A stretch of 64,000 nt of DNA from Hydrogenophaga sp. NFH-34. GTDB lineage: Bacteria > Pseudomonadota > Gammaproteobacteria > Burkholderiales > Burkholderiaceae_C. The notes under the pieces were generated by a model. That model worked only from the letters and a program-made list of their open reading frames with translations. It searched no databases and was not told the DNA's origin. Shown here one piece after another: positions 18,561 through 26,862 of the stretch. The stretch's first letter is position 1; every line of letters starts with the position of its first letter. The position numbers and the translations under genes are program-made. The stretch spans positions 62,001 to 126,000 of the forward strand of contig NZ_JACBGE010000016.1 of NCBI RefSeq assembly GCF_021401345.1, given 5' to 3'.

Positions 18561-19211
18561 TCAAGATGCGGGTTCCGCAAAATCCGCCAGCTCACACCCC
18601 CGCCCCAGCAGCACCGCGCGCACGTTGAGCGCGCTCAGGGCGGCGGCGTCGGCCGGTGCTTCGATCGGGTACAGGCACTTGTGGTCGATGCGCACATAGA
18701 CCAACCGGTAGTGCCGTGCCAGCGAGAGCCACAGTGCGCGCGCTGCGGGTGACTGGCGGGCGCCCGTGATGGCCGAACGCCCGCTGTCGAGCCACCAGCG
18801 GTAGACGGCGCTGGCAATGCCCTGGCGCCGCCACGCCGGCATGACCTTGGTGTGCGGCGCGCGCAAGTGCGGGTCGGCACGGCGGTGGATTTCCACCAGA
18901 CGGCTGAAGGTGACGTAAGCCACGACCTGGCGGGTCAGACGGTCGATCACGTAGAGAAAGTGCTCGCCATCGGCGGTGCGCGCCTGCACTTCCAGCCCAC
19001 GCCCCGGCAGGTGCAGGCTGGCCAGGGGTTCGGGCGGCGGTTGCAGCCGCGACCAGCGCCCGTTCAGCCGCTGCAGTTCCTGTTGCAGCTCAAGCTCCGG
19101 CAGCAACACGTCCACCCGCAACTCGGTGATCAGTTCGCACCAGCGAGTCCCCCAATTGAGTGGGGGATGTCGCTCGAATGCGCCCCACAGGGAAAGCGCG
19201 GCCGTGCTCAT
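18561..19211 (-). CDS. GNAT-like N-acyltransferase, fourth gene of the Rnk/Usp/beta-helix operon
   Basis: 216 aa. The central part resembles a GNAT fold: HFLYVIDRLTRQVVAYVTFS as strands and a motif-A-like VMPAWRRQGIASAVYRWWLD (R/Q-x-x-G-x-A CoA loop). The N-terminal third (LWGAFERHPPLNWGTRWCEL) has no recognised domain. ATG at 19209-19211 overlaps the TGA of the beta-helix gene (ATGA), so translation is coupled. Its substrate is unknown. The long upstream frame is only the out-of-frame shadow of the preceding gene. Confidence 0.72.
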   Translation of the reverse strand: MSTAALSLWGAFERHPPLNWGTRWCELITELRVDVLLPELELQQELQRLNGRWSRLQPPPEPLASLHLPGRGLEVQARTADGEHFLYVIDRLTRQVVAYVTFSRLVEIHRRADPHLRAPHTKVMPAWRRQGIASAVYRWWLDSGRSAITGARQSPAARALWLSLARHYRLVYVRIDHKCLYPIEAPADAAALSALNVRAVLLGRGCELADFAEPAS

Positions 19212-20125
19212 GGCCACTCCGGGGCGTGTGCGGGCGCCTGCGCTCTGTCGGCAAGGTCGGCCTGCGGGTCGATCCAGCACCCGCTCATGAGCTGGTGCGG
19301 GCATTCCGGCGTTTCCACGCGGGCGCTGTGGGTCCAGCTTTCGCGGGGTACCACCAGCCCGGCGTACACGCCATAGCCCTCGCCCACGACGATGCCGTCG
19401 CCCGCTGCCAGGCTTTCGCCCACACGGATGGCGCCCCCGGCCTGCAGGGCACCTCGGGCGCGGATGCCCCACCCTGCGTCCAGATGACCGGCGCAGCGGA
19501 TGTCGCTGTCGCCCAGCAGCCCCTGGGCCACGCGCACGCTGCCGTGTGCCTGCAAGAGGCCCTTGACGTGCAGCGAAGCATCGGCCCGAACGTCGGCGCC
19601 GGCCAGCAGATCGTCGCCCACGCGCGCTTCGCCGGCGATGGCGAGCGGGCCTCCGCATTGCAGGTGCCAGGCGCAACGCAGCGTGCCTTCGCAAGACAAT
19701 GCACCGCCCACTTCCAGAGCCGCCTGGGTGCGGATGTCGCCACCGGTTTGCAAACGCCCCTGGCAGCGGATGGCACCCCCGGCCTTGAGGTCTTCGCCCG
19801 CGATGAGGTCACCACCGACCCGGATGCCACCGGCCACCACGATGGAGCGGCCCGCGCGCAGCACGCCGTCCACCTCGACGGAGCCGTCCACCTGCACCGT
19901 GCCGGCAAACACCAGGGCATCGGCCGACAGCGAACGCAGCCGCAGCACCGCATCGGTGGGCCCGAACTGGTCCAGCAGCCAGAGGGCGTCGCCCACACGC
20001 CCGTCGCGCACCAGCGCGTCGAGCAGGGGCTGGTAATCCCCGCCTTCGGCATGGGTGCGCAACAGCCAGCGAAACCCCGAAGCGCAGGGTTGTTTGGCCT
20101 TGATGAAATCGCGAGTCAGCTCCAT
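19208..20125 (-). CDS. Bactofilin-like right-handed beta-helix protein
   Basis: 305 aa. After an N-terminal helical part (MELTRDFIKAKQPCASGFRW; residues 1-70), about 180 residues are built of short Gly/Ala/Val-rich turns, such as GSVEVDGVLRAGRSIVVAGG, IRVGGDLIAGEDLKAGGAIR, VGDDLLAGADVRADASLHVK. The 6-to-7-residue periodicity is that of the polymer-forming DUF583/bactofilin fold but longer than a typical bactofilin. The tail is unstructured and acidic. It overlaps the Usp gene by 10 bp and the GNAT gene by 4 bp. It may form a scaffold; unproven. Confidence 0.75.
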   Translation of the reverse strand: MELTRDFIKAKQPCASGFRWLLRTHAEGGDYQPLLDALVRDGRVGDALWLLDQFGPTDAVLRLRSLSADALVFAGTVQVDGSVEVDGVLRAGRSIVVAGGIRVGGDLIAGEDLKAGGAIRCQGRLQTGGDIRTQAALEVGGALSCEGTLRCAWHLQCGGPLAIAGEARVGDDLLAGADVRADASLHVKGLLQAHGSVRVAQGLLGDSDIRCAGHLDAGWGIRARGALQAGGAIRVGESLAAGDGIVVGEGYGVYAGLVVPRESWTHSARVETPECPHQLMSGCWIDPQADLADRAQAPAHAPEWP

Positions 20126-21063
20126 GACGGCTCCTTGTTCAGGGTCGGCCAGAACCGGGTGAGCCAGGGTCTGCGCCACCAGGGCGCTTCTGCGCGCAAC
20201 GCCAGCGGCACCACCAGCACGTCGCAGGTGCAATCCGCCAGCAGCGCCCACCCCAACCAGCGGTTCGGCGCGAACGGGCGCCGCGACGGAGGCCGGCGGC
20301 CGAGCACCAGCAACTGCGATGCTTCGATCTCCACCGCCCTGCGGATCTGCACCTCGGCCTGGCCGAACGGCAGCGCGTAGCGCACACCGCGCGCAGGTTG
20401 CCCATCGGGATACGCCGCCTTTTCCAAGGCCATGACGTTCTCGACGCGCAGGCGGTTCACGTGGAAGTCGCCCAGCGCCGGGTGCTCGCGTTCGGTGCGG
20501 AGGCTCCCATGCGGGTAGGTGACCGCGTGCAGGATCGTGACCGGCGCTTGCGGCACCCACTGTTCCGTACAAGCCACCAGGTGTCGGGCGCCCGCATCGG
20601 GTGCGGTCGCGACCAGCACACGCGACACGGTTCGTGTTGGCACCGGGCCCACCAGCCAAAGCGGCACCGTGCTGCGCAGCAAAGCCTGCTTCAGCCACCG
20701 CAGGCGCCAATGCGACCAGTCGCGCAGCAGCCAGTACCGCGCGAGAAAGACCAGGTCATACCCCTGCGTGGCCGCCGCGAAAGAAGCTGCGTCACGGATC
20801 ACGCCTTCGGCCACGGTCACCGCCTGCCCGCACAGGCGCCCCAGCCGGCGCGCACGCTGTTGAAGCCGCGCCTGCAGGTCCATCGACCGCGCGGGCCGCT
20901 GCCATAGGCACAGCGCCACCGTCAGCGTGGCGCCACGCCGCTGCGCCTGGGCCGCCGCCTGTTCAAGCACGGCTTCGGCCTCCAGCGACAGGTCCGTCAG
21001 AACCAGCACACGGCGTGGCAATGCCCCATCGGCCCCCGCGGGGCCGTTGTTCGGAAAGTCCAT
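20116..21063 (-). CDS. Tandem universal stress protein (UspA-like)
   Basis: 315 aa with two Usp-type alpha/beta domains. The first is RRVLVLTDLSLEAEAVLEQA with YDLVFLARYWLL; the second runs from SRVLVATAPDAGARHLVACT to ASQLLVLGRRPPSRRPFAPN and CDVLVVPLAL. The canonical nucleotide loop (G-x2-G-x9-G-S/T) is not clear in either domain, so nucleotide binding is uncertain. Start ATG at 21061-21063 (MDFPNNGPAGADGALPRRV), 16 bp after the Rnk-like gene. Probably cytoplasmic. Confidence 0.82.
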   Translation of the reverse strand: MDFPNNGPAGADGALPRRVLVLTDLSLEAEAVLEQAAAQAQRRGATLTVALCLWQRPARSMDLQARLQQRARRLGRLCGQAVTVAEGVIRDAASFAAATQGYDLVFLARYWLLRDWSHWRLRWLKQALLRSTVPLWLVGPVPTRTVSRVLVATAPDAGARHLVACTEQWVPQAPVTILHAVTYPHGSLRTEREHPALGDFHVNRLRVENVMALEKAAYPDGQPARGVRYALPFGQAEVQIRRAVEIEASQLLVLGRRPPSRRPFAPNRWLGWALLADCTCDVLVVPLALRAEAPWWRRPWLTRFWPTLNKEPSWS

Positions 21064-21079
21064 GCGATGCCCTCCGCGC

Positions 21080-21469
21080 TCAGAGGGCGTAATCGCCGGT
21101 GGCTTCGGGCTGGAACAGGATGGAGCGAACCCACACCGTCCGCGCATCCCCGCCCGGCGTCAGCCAGTGCGCAGCTTGGCCAACCCGCAGCCCGAGCAGG
21201 CTGCTGCCGAAAGGCGAGCACACCGAAATAAAACCGCGCGGCGGTTCAGCGTCATCGGGGTAACACAGGGTGAACTTCTGGAGCTGGCCTTGCGGCCCGT
21301 CGGCCACAAGGATCTGGCTGTACATGGTCACCACATCGGCCGGGATCGACGGGGGTTCGACCACCTGGGCGTCGGCCAGCAGGTCGGCCAGACCGTCGGA
21401 AGCGAGCTGGGACAGACGGATGTGGTCAGAGCGCGTGAGCAGGCGCTCCACAATTTTGGAGGTGGACAT
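21080..21469 (-). CDS. Rnk/GreA-type regulator of nucleoside diphosphate kinase or transcription
   Basis: 129 aa. The C-terminal half is a GreA/GreB C-terminal (FKBP-like) domain: QKFTLCYPDDAEPPRGFISV, SPFGSSLLGLRVGQAAHWLT. The short N-terminal helix (MSTSKIVERLLTRSDHIRLS) lacks the long Gre coiled coil, as in Rnk. Such proteins bind RNA polymerase near the secondary channel. It is the first gene of a minus-strand operon with a Usp, a beta-helix protein and a GNAT-like protein, suggesting a stress role. Start ATG at 21467-21469. Confidence 0.82.
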   Translation of the reverse strand: MSTSKIVERLLTRSDHIRLSQLASDGLADLLADAQVVEPPSIPADVVTMYSQILVADGPQGQLQKFTLCYPDDAEPPRGFISVCSPFGSSLLGLRVGQAAHWLTPGGDARTVWVRSILFQPEATGDYAL

Positions 21470-21757
21470 GGCAAATTCCCAAAAGCGCCAGCGGCGGCAA
21501 AGCCGCACGGCATCGCGCGGGTTCTGGCCCGGCGATAGAGAGTTGCGCTTGAAGGAGAAGTGCTATCGCCGGGCTTGGGAATCTGCGGCCGGCTGGCGCA
21601 GTCCGCCGCTGACCACGGTGCGAGCGCGCAGCACGAAACCCGCCGCCAGGAGGGCGGCTTCGGTGCGGGCAACCAGTGTGTGTGCGACGAAGGCCATGCG
21701 CCGACTCTAGGGGCTTTGCCGCAGCGTGTCAAACGTGCGGCCGCGGATGCTGAGGCA
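21470..21757. other. Intergenic stretch with a possible 44-aa minus-strand ORF
   Basis: 288 bp between the Rnk-like operon and dsbB. It should contain the promoter of the Rnk-like gene. A minus-strand frame from ATG 21695-21697 to TAG at 21563 encodes MAFVAHTLVARTEAALLAAG plus 24 residues; it is amphipathic but has no match I recognise and may be chance. Confidence 0.35.
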
Positions 21758-22303
21758 TCAGGCGCGCTGCCGGCCGCGCAACAGCAGGCCGATCGACACC
21801 AGCACGATGGTGCTGAAGCACAGGAAGGACCAGTTGGCGATGGTCAGCCCGAGAAAGGTCCAGTCGATGGCTGCGCAGTCGCCGCTGCCCCGGAAGATCA
21901 TGGGGATGGCACGGCGCAGCGGGAACGATTCGATCATGCCGTAGAAGTCGCGGCCGCAGGCCATGATCTCCGGCGGGTTCCATTGCAGGAAGCTCTGGCG
22001 CGCGGCCACAAACGCCCCGAAGGCCGCCAGCACGCCCACGCCCACCACCCCGACGGAGCGCCCCAGGCGACCGGCAAAGGCCGAAGCGATGGCCGCAACG
22101 ATGGCCACCAGAATCAGGGCATAGCGCTGCACGATACACATGGGGCAAGGCTCCAGCCCCACCACATGCTGCAGATACATGCCGAAAGCCAGCAGACCCA
22201 CACAGCCCACAGCCACGAGCGCCAGCAAACGGCGGGGATGCCGGTCGAACCAATAAGCGACCGAAAAAAGGGATGCCGAAGGGGCTGCAATCGTGTCGCT
22301 CAA
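21758..22303 (-). CDS. dsbB: Disulfide bond formation protein B
   Basis: DsbB reoxidises periplasmic DsbA and passes electrons to quinones. 181 aa with four membrane segments (about 21-38, 50-67, 75-95 and 148-170). The first redox pair is in LEPCPMCIVQRYAL (C-x2-C) and the second in MACGRDF...GDCAAIDWTFLGLT. The best start is TTG at 22301-22303, preceded by AGGAG at a good distance; there is no ATG before the first membrane segment. It lies downstream of fpr on the same strand. A second, BdbC-like DsbB is encoded at 35128-35544. Confidence 0.9.
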   Translation of the reverse strand: MSDTIAAPSASLFSVAYWFDRHPRRLLALVAVGCVGLLAFGMYLQHVVGLEPCPMCIVQRYALILVAIVAAIASAFAGRLGRSVGVVGVGVLAAFGAFVAARQSFLQWNPPEIMACGRDFYGMIESFPLRRAIPMIFRGSGDCAAIDWTFLGLTIANWSFLCFSTIVLVSIGLLLRGRQRA

Positions 22304-22448
22304 GGCGAACTCCTGAAAATGAAACAAGGCGCCCCGGTGGACCCGGCAAGCGCCCTGGAGTTCCTGCGCTGCTGGCGGAAACAAGGAACGGATGGAGGCT
22401 GCACCGGCAGCCGTCACCAGCGCTCCCGGATGCGTGGGCCGGCTGGCC

Positions 22449-23225
22449 TCAGCTGTCGGCGAACGCGCGCTCGATCACGAACTGCCCCGGGCGCGTGGTG
22501 TTGCCTTCGGCAAAACCGCGCTTCTCGCACAGGGCCTTGAGGTCGCGCAGCATTTCCGGGCTGCCGCAGATCATGACGCGGTCTTCGGCCGGGTTCAGTT
22601 CGGGCAGGCCGGTGTCCTTGGCGATCTGGCCGCTTTCGATGATGTTGGGGATGCGGCCCTGGTGCACGAAGGGTTCGCGTGTGACCGTGGGGTAGTAGAT
22701 CAATTGCTGCGACACGATCTCGCCCAGGAATTCGTGCTGCTTGAGCTGGGTTTCCAGCATGTCGCGGTAGGCCAGCTCCTTGACCTCGCGCACGCCGTGC
22801 ACCAGCACGACCTGCTCGAACTTTTCGTAGGTCTCGGGATCGCGCACGATCGACAGGAAGGGCGCCAGACCGGTGCCCGTGGCCAGCAAGTACAGGCGCT
22901 TGGCCGGCAGCAGGTAGTCGATCAGCAGCGTGCCGGTGGGCTTCTTGCCGACGATGATGGTGTCGCCCACCTGAATGTGTTGCAGGCGGCTGGTCAGCGG
23001 GCCATCGGGCACCTTGATGCTCAGGAACTCCAGGTGCTCTTCGTAATTGGCGCTGGCGATGGAATAGGCACGCAGCAGCGGCTTGCCGTTCTCGCCCTTG
23101 AGGCCAATCATGGTGAAGTGGCCATTGGAAAAACGCAGCGCGGTGTCGCGCGTGGTGGTGAAGCTGAACAGGCGGTCGGTCCAGTGGTGAACGCTGAGGA
23201 CGCGCTCTTCCAGGAATGCACTCAT
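22449..23225 (-). CDS. fpr: Ferredoxin/flavodoxin-NADP+ reductase
   Basis: FAD enzyme exchanging electrons between NADPH and ferredoxin or flavodoxin. 258 aa: the FAD domain has [20 protein letters not shown] (RxYS motif) and the NADP domain [20 protein letters not shown] (G-T-G-xx-P), with [20 protein letters not shown] near the end. ATG at 23223-23225 gives [20 protein letters not shown]; upstream codons are not protein-like. It is divergent from yggX across 343 bp. Confidence 0.93.
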   Translation of the reverse strand: MSAFLEERVLSVHHWTDRLFSFTTTRDTALRFSNGHFTMIGLKGENGKPLLRAYSIASANYEEHLEFLSIKVPDGPLTSRLQHIQVGDTIIVGKKPTGTLLIDYLLPAKRLYLLATGTGLAPFLSIVRDPETYEKFEQVVLVHGVREVKELAYRDMLETQLKQHEFLGEIVSQQLIYYPTVTREPFVHQGRIPNIIESGQIAKDTGLPELNPAEDRVMICGSPEMLRDLKALCEKRGFAEGNTTRPGQFVIERAFADS

Positions 23226-23568
23226 GGTCTTGCGAGGGTTCGGGGCCGCCAAAGGGAACGGCCGGGGTGGACAGAAACAGCCCGGGTGGCAAAAGATGGG
23301 GCTGCCAGGCCGCGAGAAAAGCAAAAAGTCAATCGGGGATTGTATGAAACCCGGTACCCCACCCGGTTTTGCGCCAGGTCAGAAACCGTGCGGGCAACAA
23401 CCCCGCACATCGGCTCATCAACCGTTCGGCGCTAAAGTGGAGGGCTTGGCCGCCCGGCCACCGGCCCCTGACCTGCAGGGGCGGCCGATATTGCCGTATT
23501 CCCGACAAAACCAGAACGAATATTTATTCATTTCGTTCATACGGTTTCACATCTTTGGAGAACCCCAC
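23226..23568. promoter_or_regulatory. Divergent fpr/yggX intergenic region with an inverted repeat
   Basis: 343 bp with no gene. The part nearest yggX is AT-rich. It holds a dyad GAACGAA (23514-23520) and TTCGTTC (23532-23538), perfect 7-bp arms 11 bp apart, nested inside CCGTAT (23494-23499) and ATACGG (23539-23544). Symmetry and position, 30 bp before the yggX start, suggest a regulator site. I cannot name the regulator; an oxidative-stress or cysteine-type LysR protein would be plausible. Confidence 0.45.
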
Positions 23569-23847
23569 ATGGCCCGCACCATTCAATGCATCAAGCTCGG
23601 CAAGGAAGCCGAAGGCCTGGACTTTCCGCCCTACCCGGGCGAGCTGGGCAAGCGCATCTATGAAAACGTGAGCAAGGAAGCCTGGGCCGGCTGGCTCAAG
23701 CACCAGACCATGCTGCTCAACGAGAACCGGCTGAATCTGGCCGACGCCCGTGCCCGCCAATACCTGGCGCGCCAGATGGAAAAGCATTTCTTCGGCGAAG
23801 GCGCCGACGCCGCTGCGGGCTTCGTGCCGCCGCCGGCCAACGGCTGA
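23569..23847 (+). CDS. yggX: Fe(2+)-trafficking protein YggX
   Basis: Small cytosolic protein that protects Fe-S clusters and helps iron handling under oxidative stress. 92 aa, starting [20 protein letters not shown] with the conserved Cys7, then [20 protein letters not shown] and [20 protein letters not shown], all typical of YggX. TTTGGAGAA precedes ATG at 23569. The facing fpr gene also serves redox defence. Confidence 0.95.
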   Translation: MARTIQCIKLGKEAEGLDFPPYPGELGKRIYENVSKEAWAGWLKHQTMLLNENRLNLADARARQYLARQMEKHFFGEGADAAAGFVPPPANG

Positions 23848-23860
23848 AGCCTTCGACACC

Positions 23861-25048
23861 GTGTCTGCCCCGCCAGAGGCCCCGTCGCATGCGCTGATTG
23901 TCGGCGCCGGGCTGGCCGGCGCCGCCACCGCGCTGGCGCTGGTGCAGCGGGGCTGGTCTGTCACCCTGCTCGATGCCGAAAATGGCCCGGCGCAACGGGC
24001 ATCGGCCCTGCCCGTGGGCATGCTCAGCCCACACGTGACCCGCGCCCCCACCCCCATGTCGCGCCTGTCGGCGTTGGGCGTGGACGACATGCGGGCCGAA
24101 CTGGCGCGCAGCCTTCGCCCCGGCGCCGGCTGGCAACCGTGCGAGGTGGACAACCTGGGCCACGACCCGGGCCGCTGGCCGGCGGCCATGGTGCGTCCCG
24201 CCGCGCTGGTACAGGCCTGGCTGGACGAAGCCGCCGCCACGGGCCGGCTGTCGCTGCGCTGCGGCTTTGCCGTGGCCCGACTCCGGCACACCGAAGCCGG
24301 CTGGCAAGCGCTGGCACGAGACGGCCAGACGCTGGTCAGCGCCCCGGTCGCGGTGGCCGCCGCCGCCTGGGGCAGCCTGGCGCTGCTCGAAGCCACCGAT
24401 CCCGCCCTGGCCGGTGCCCCCCTGCCCCTGCGCCCGGTGCAGGGGCAAATGAGCCTGGGGCCACTGGAAGGCCCGCCGCTGGCCGAACGCCCCCAGCGCG
24501 ACAACGGTGTGTTCGTGCCGCGTTATCAGGACAGCGGCCTGCCCCCGGCCTGGCCTGAGACGGTGTGGGCCATGGGCTCCACCTACGAGCGCGGCATGGA
24601 AACCCGCACGCTCAGCGAGCAGGCCCATCGGCGCAATGCGGAAAGCCTGGATGCCCTGTGCCGCCCGGCGGCCACACAACTGCGCCAGGCCCTGGACGAA
24701 GGCCGCCTGCTGGGCTGGGCCGACGTGCGCTGCGCTTCGCTGGACCGCGTGCCCCTGATCGGCGCCGTGCCCGACGTGCCAGCGCTGCGCCGGCTGATGG
24801 CGGAGGCCGGCCACCGGCGCGGCCGCCTCACCGTGGACCAAGTGCCGCGCTTGCCTGGCCTCTATGTGTTTGCGGCGCTGGGCTCTCGCGGACTCACGCT
24901 GTCGCACTGGGGCGCACAGGACCTGGCTCGCCAGATCAGCGGGGAACCCGATCCGCTGCCGCCCGATCTGCGCCGAGCCATCGACCCGGCCCGTTTTGCG
25001 TGGAAAACCGAGCGCCGCCAGCCCGTCGCCCTCACCGCCGAAGCCTGA
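23861..25048 (+). CDS. mnmC: FAD-dependent cmnm5s2U34 oxidoreductase, stand-alone MnmC(o) domain
   Basis: Removes the carboxymethyl group from cmnm5(s2)U at the tRNA wobble position, the oxidase half of MnmC. 395 aa: Rossmann FAD loop LIVGAGLAGAATALALVQRG, then QRASALPVGMLSPHVTRAPT (the PxGxLSPH feature of MnmC), RPVQGQM, and VFAALGSRGLTLSHWGAQDL near the C terminus. No methyltransferase domain is fused, unlike E. coli. GTG at 23861 fits best; an ATG at 23750 would overlap yggX by about 100 bp. Confidence 0.85.
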   Translation: MSAPPEAPSHALIVGAGLAGAATALALVQRGWSVTLLDAENGPAQRASALPVGMLSPHVTRAPTPMSRLSALGVDDMRAELARSLRPGAGWQPCEVDNLGHDPGRWPAAMVRPAALVQAWLDEAAATGRLSLRCGFAVARLRHTEAGWQALARDGQTLVSAPVAVAAAAWGSLALLEATDPALAGAPLPLRPVQGQMSLGPLEGPPLAERPQRDNGVFVPRYQDSGLPPAWPETVWAMGSTYERGMETRTLSEQAHRRNAESLDALCRPAATQLRQALDEGRLLGWADVRCASLDRVPLIGAVPDVPALRRLMAEAGHRRGRLTVDQVPRLPGLYVFAALGSRGLTLSHWGAQDLARQISGEPDPLPPDLRRAIDPARFAWKTERRQPVALTAEA

Positions 25049-25079
25049 ACAGCCGCTTCTTCTGCCGTCCCTGAGGCGG

Positions 25080-25868
25080 CTACAGCCTGCCCAGCCACTC
25101 GCCGAGTTCGGCGACCGGCATCGGCTTGGGCAACAGGGCATGGATGCCCACGCGCCGCGTGTCGCGCCGGACACGCCGCCGCCGCCACCAGCCGGCCAGC
25201 GGTCCGGCATGCTGGCTCAACCCCACATTGAGCGCGTGCGGATGGCGCCGGGCAAACCACTGCGCCAGCGACCAGCCATCGAAGTGGGGTTCGTCCAGAT
25301 CAAACACCCCGCACACGTAGGCGTGGCGCCCCATCAGGTCCAGCGCCGCCTCCGTGCTGCCGGCCTCGTCCACCTCGGTGATGTCGCGCAGCGCGAGGCG
25401 CTGGTGCAGCAGCGCGCTTTCGGTCGGCGCCAACCCCACCAGCAAAGCGCGGCGCCGGGTGGGTTCGGGCACGTCCAGGGGCATTGGCGCCGAAACGTCA
25501 AGGTCCAGCCCACCGAGGCCGGCCTGGCGCGCCGCGTAGACGGCATCGAGGTCGTCGAGCAGTTCCGCCCAGCGGATCGGCCGATCCAGCACGCGCCAGG
25601 CCTGCTCGGGCGCACCCGGGCCAACCCAGATCAGGCGCGGCCCCGCGGGCAAGGCGCGCGCCTGCGCCATCACCGCCTCGGCGCACGCTCCGTCGATCAG
25701 CAGCACATCCGCTTGAGTGGTCGGGGCCGGCACGCCGGGGGCGGTCAGCGGCTCCCAGGGCGCGTAAGCCACCGCCCCGTCGCGGGAGAGCCGGAACAGG
25801 GTATTGAGCGCGTGGCGTTCCACATCGGAAAAACCGATCACGCTGACAAAGATGCACGCCGGAGGCAT
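25080..25868 (-). CDS. Protein with two receiver-like (pseudo-REC) domains
   Basis: 262 aa. The C-terminal half (RRALLVGLAPTESALLHQRL to GIHALLPKPMPVAELGEWLG) follows the CheY fold. The Lys-Pro of the active site (LLPKPM) is present and the phospho-acceptor position falls in VFDLDEPHFDG, but the acidic pair at the start is missing (LLVGLAPTE). The N-terminal half (CIFVSVIGFSDVERHALNTL) looks like a more diverged copy. There is no output domain. A degenerate response-regulator-like protein; role unknown. ATG at 25866-25868 chosen; 25875-25877 is also possible. Confidence 0.6.
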   Translation of the reverse strand: MPPACIFVSVIGFSDVERHALNTLFRLSRDGAVAYAPWEPLTAPGVPAPTTQADVLLIDGACAEAVMAQARALPAGPRLIWVGPGAPEQAWRVLDRPIRWAELLDDLDAVYAARQAGLGGLDLDVSAPMPLDVPEPTRRRALLVGLAPTESALLHQRLALRDITEVDEAGSTEAALDLMGRHAYVCGVFDLDEPHFDGWSLAQWFARRHPHALNVGLSQHAGPLAGWWRRRRVRRDTRRVGIHALLPKPMPVAELGEWLGRL

Positions 25869-25952
25869 GGCGCGCATGTTACGGCGACGGCGATGTCCAC
25901 GGCATCGACCAGACAACCAGGCCTGCCTTCAGCGGTAGTCCACGCCCTTATT

Positions 25953-25990
25953 ACCAAAAACACATATTCGAATGACCAAAAAATAGTTTG
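25953..25990 (+). promoter_or_regulatory. Candidate control region of the cysteine-biosynthesis operon
   Basis: An AT-rich block in an otherwise GC-rich stretch. It holds two ACCAAAAA direct repeats (25953 and 25975, 22 bp apart, about two helical turns) flanking the palindrome ATTCGAAT (25966-25973), followed by TTTGTCATATAAGC. It lies 32-69 bp before the TauE start and heads the sulfate-assimilation genes. A CysB-type LysR site would be expected here; that identity is inference. Confidence 0.5.
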
Positions 25991-26021
25991 TCATATAAGC
26001 CTGCCTCACTACAGTGCCGGC

Positions 26022-26813
26022 ATGCCCGAATTCGCCCTCATCCTTGCCGGTTTCGCCGTTGGCCTCATCGTGGGCCTGACGGGGGTGGGCGGTGGCTCGC
26101 TGATGACCCCGATCCTGATCTTCTTCTTCGGGGTCAAGCCCTATCTCGCGGTCGGCACCGACCTGCTGTTCGCCGCCGTCACCAAAGCCGGCGGCACGGT
26201 GAACCTGGCCCGGCAGCGCCTGGTGCCCTGGCGTGTGGTCGGGCAGCTGTGCGCAGGCAGCCTGCCTGCGGCGCTGCTCACGCTGTTCGCGCTGCACCGT
26301 GTCGGCCCCGCCAATCCGGGCGTGCAGTCGGTGATGACCGCCACCCTGGGTATTGCGCTGCTGCTGACCGCCGCCGCCATGCTCTACAAAGCTTTCCGGG
26401 GTAAGCAGGTGCCACGCACCCTGGCGGCCGGTGAAGAGGCTTTGGCCTTCAAAGCCCGCCACTGGAGCCTGCCAGTGCTGTTCGGCGCCGTGATCGGCAC
26501 GCTGGTCACGCTGACGTCGGTGGGCGCCGGTGCCATCGGTGTCTCGGTCCTCCTGCTGCTGTATCCGCTGCTGCCCCTGCCCCGCATCGTGGCCGCCGAC
26601 ATCGCCTACGCGGTGCCGCTGACCCTGGTGGCCGGCCTGGGCCACGCGAGCCTCGGTTCGGTGGACTGGCCGCTGCTGGCGCAACTGCTCGCCGGTTCGC
26701 TGCCCGGCATCTGGCTGGGCACGCGCCTGATCCGCCACACCCCCGAACGCCTGGTGCGCGCCGTGCTGTCGGCACTGCTGGCCTATGCCGGCTTCAAGCT
26801 GATGGCGCTCTGA
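26022..26813 (+). CDS. TauE/SafE family sulfur-compound permease
   Basis: A 263-aa membrane protein with about eight segments. The family's repeated motif is visible twice: GLTGVGGGSLMTPILIFFFG and LTSVGAGAIGVSVLLLLYPL. TauE/SafE proteins move sulfur oxyanions or organosulfonates. As first gene ahead of cysI with 49 bp between them, it may import sulfate or export sulfite for this pathway; direction and substrate are inferred from context only. Confidence 0.88.
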   Translation: MPEFALILAGFAVGLIVGLTGVGGGSLMTPILIFFFGVKPYLAVGTDLLFAAVTKAGGTVNLARQRLVPWRVVGQLCAGSLPAALLTLFALHRVGPANPGVQSVMTATLGIALLLTAAAMLYKAFRGKQVPRTLAAGEEALAFKARHWSLPVLFGAVIGTLVTLTSVGAGAIGVSVLLLLYPLLPLPRIVAADIAYAVPLTLVAGLGHASLGSVDWPLLAQLLAGSLPGIWLGTRLIRHTPERLVRAVLSALLAYAGFKLMAL

Positions 26814-26862
26814 TCCGCACCGCTTCTTTTCTCCGTCACAACGACCCACGACCCGCCCCGCG

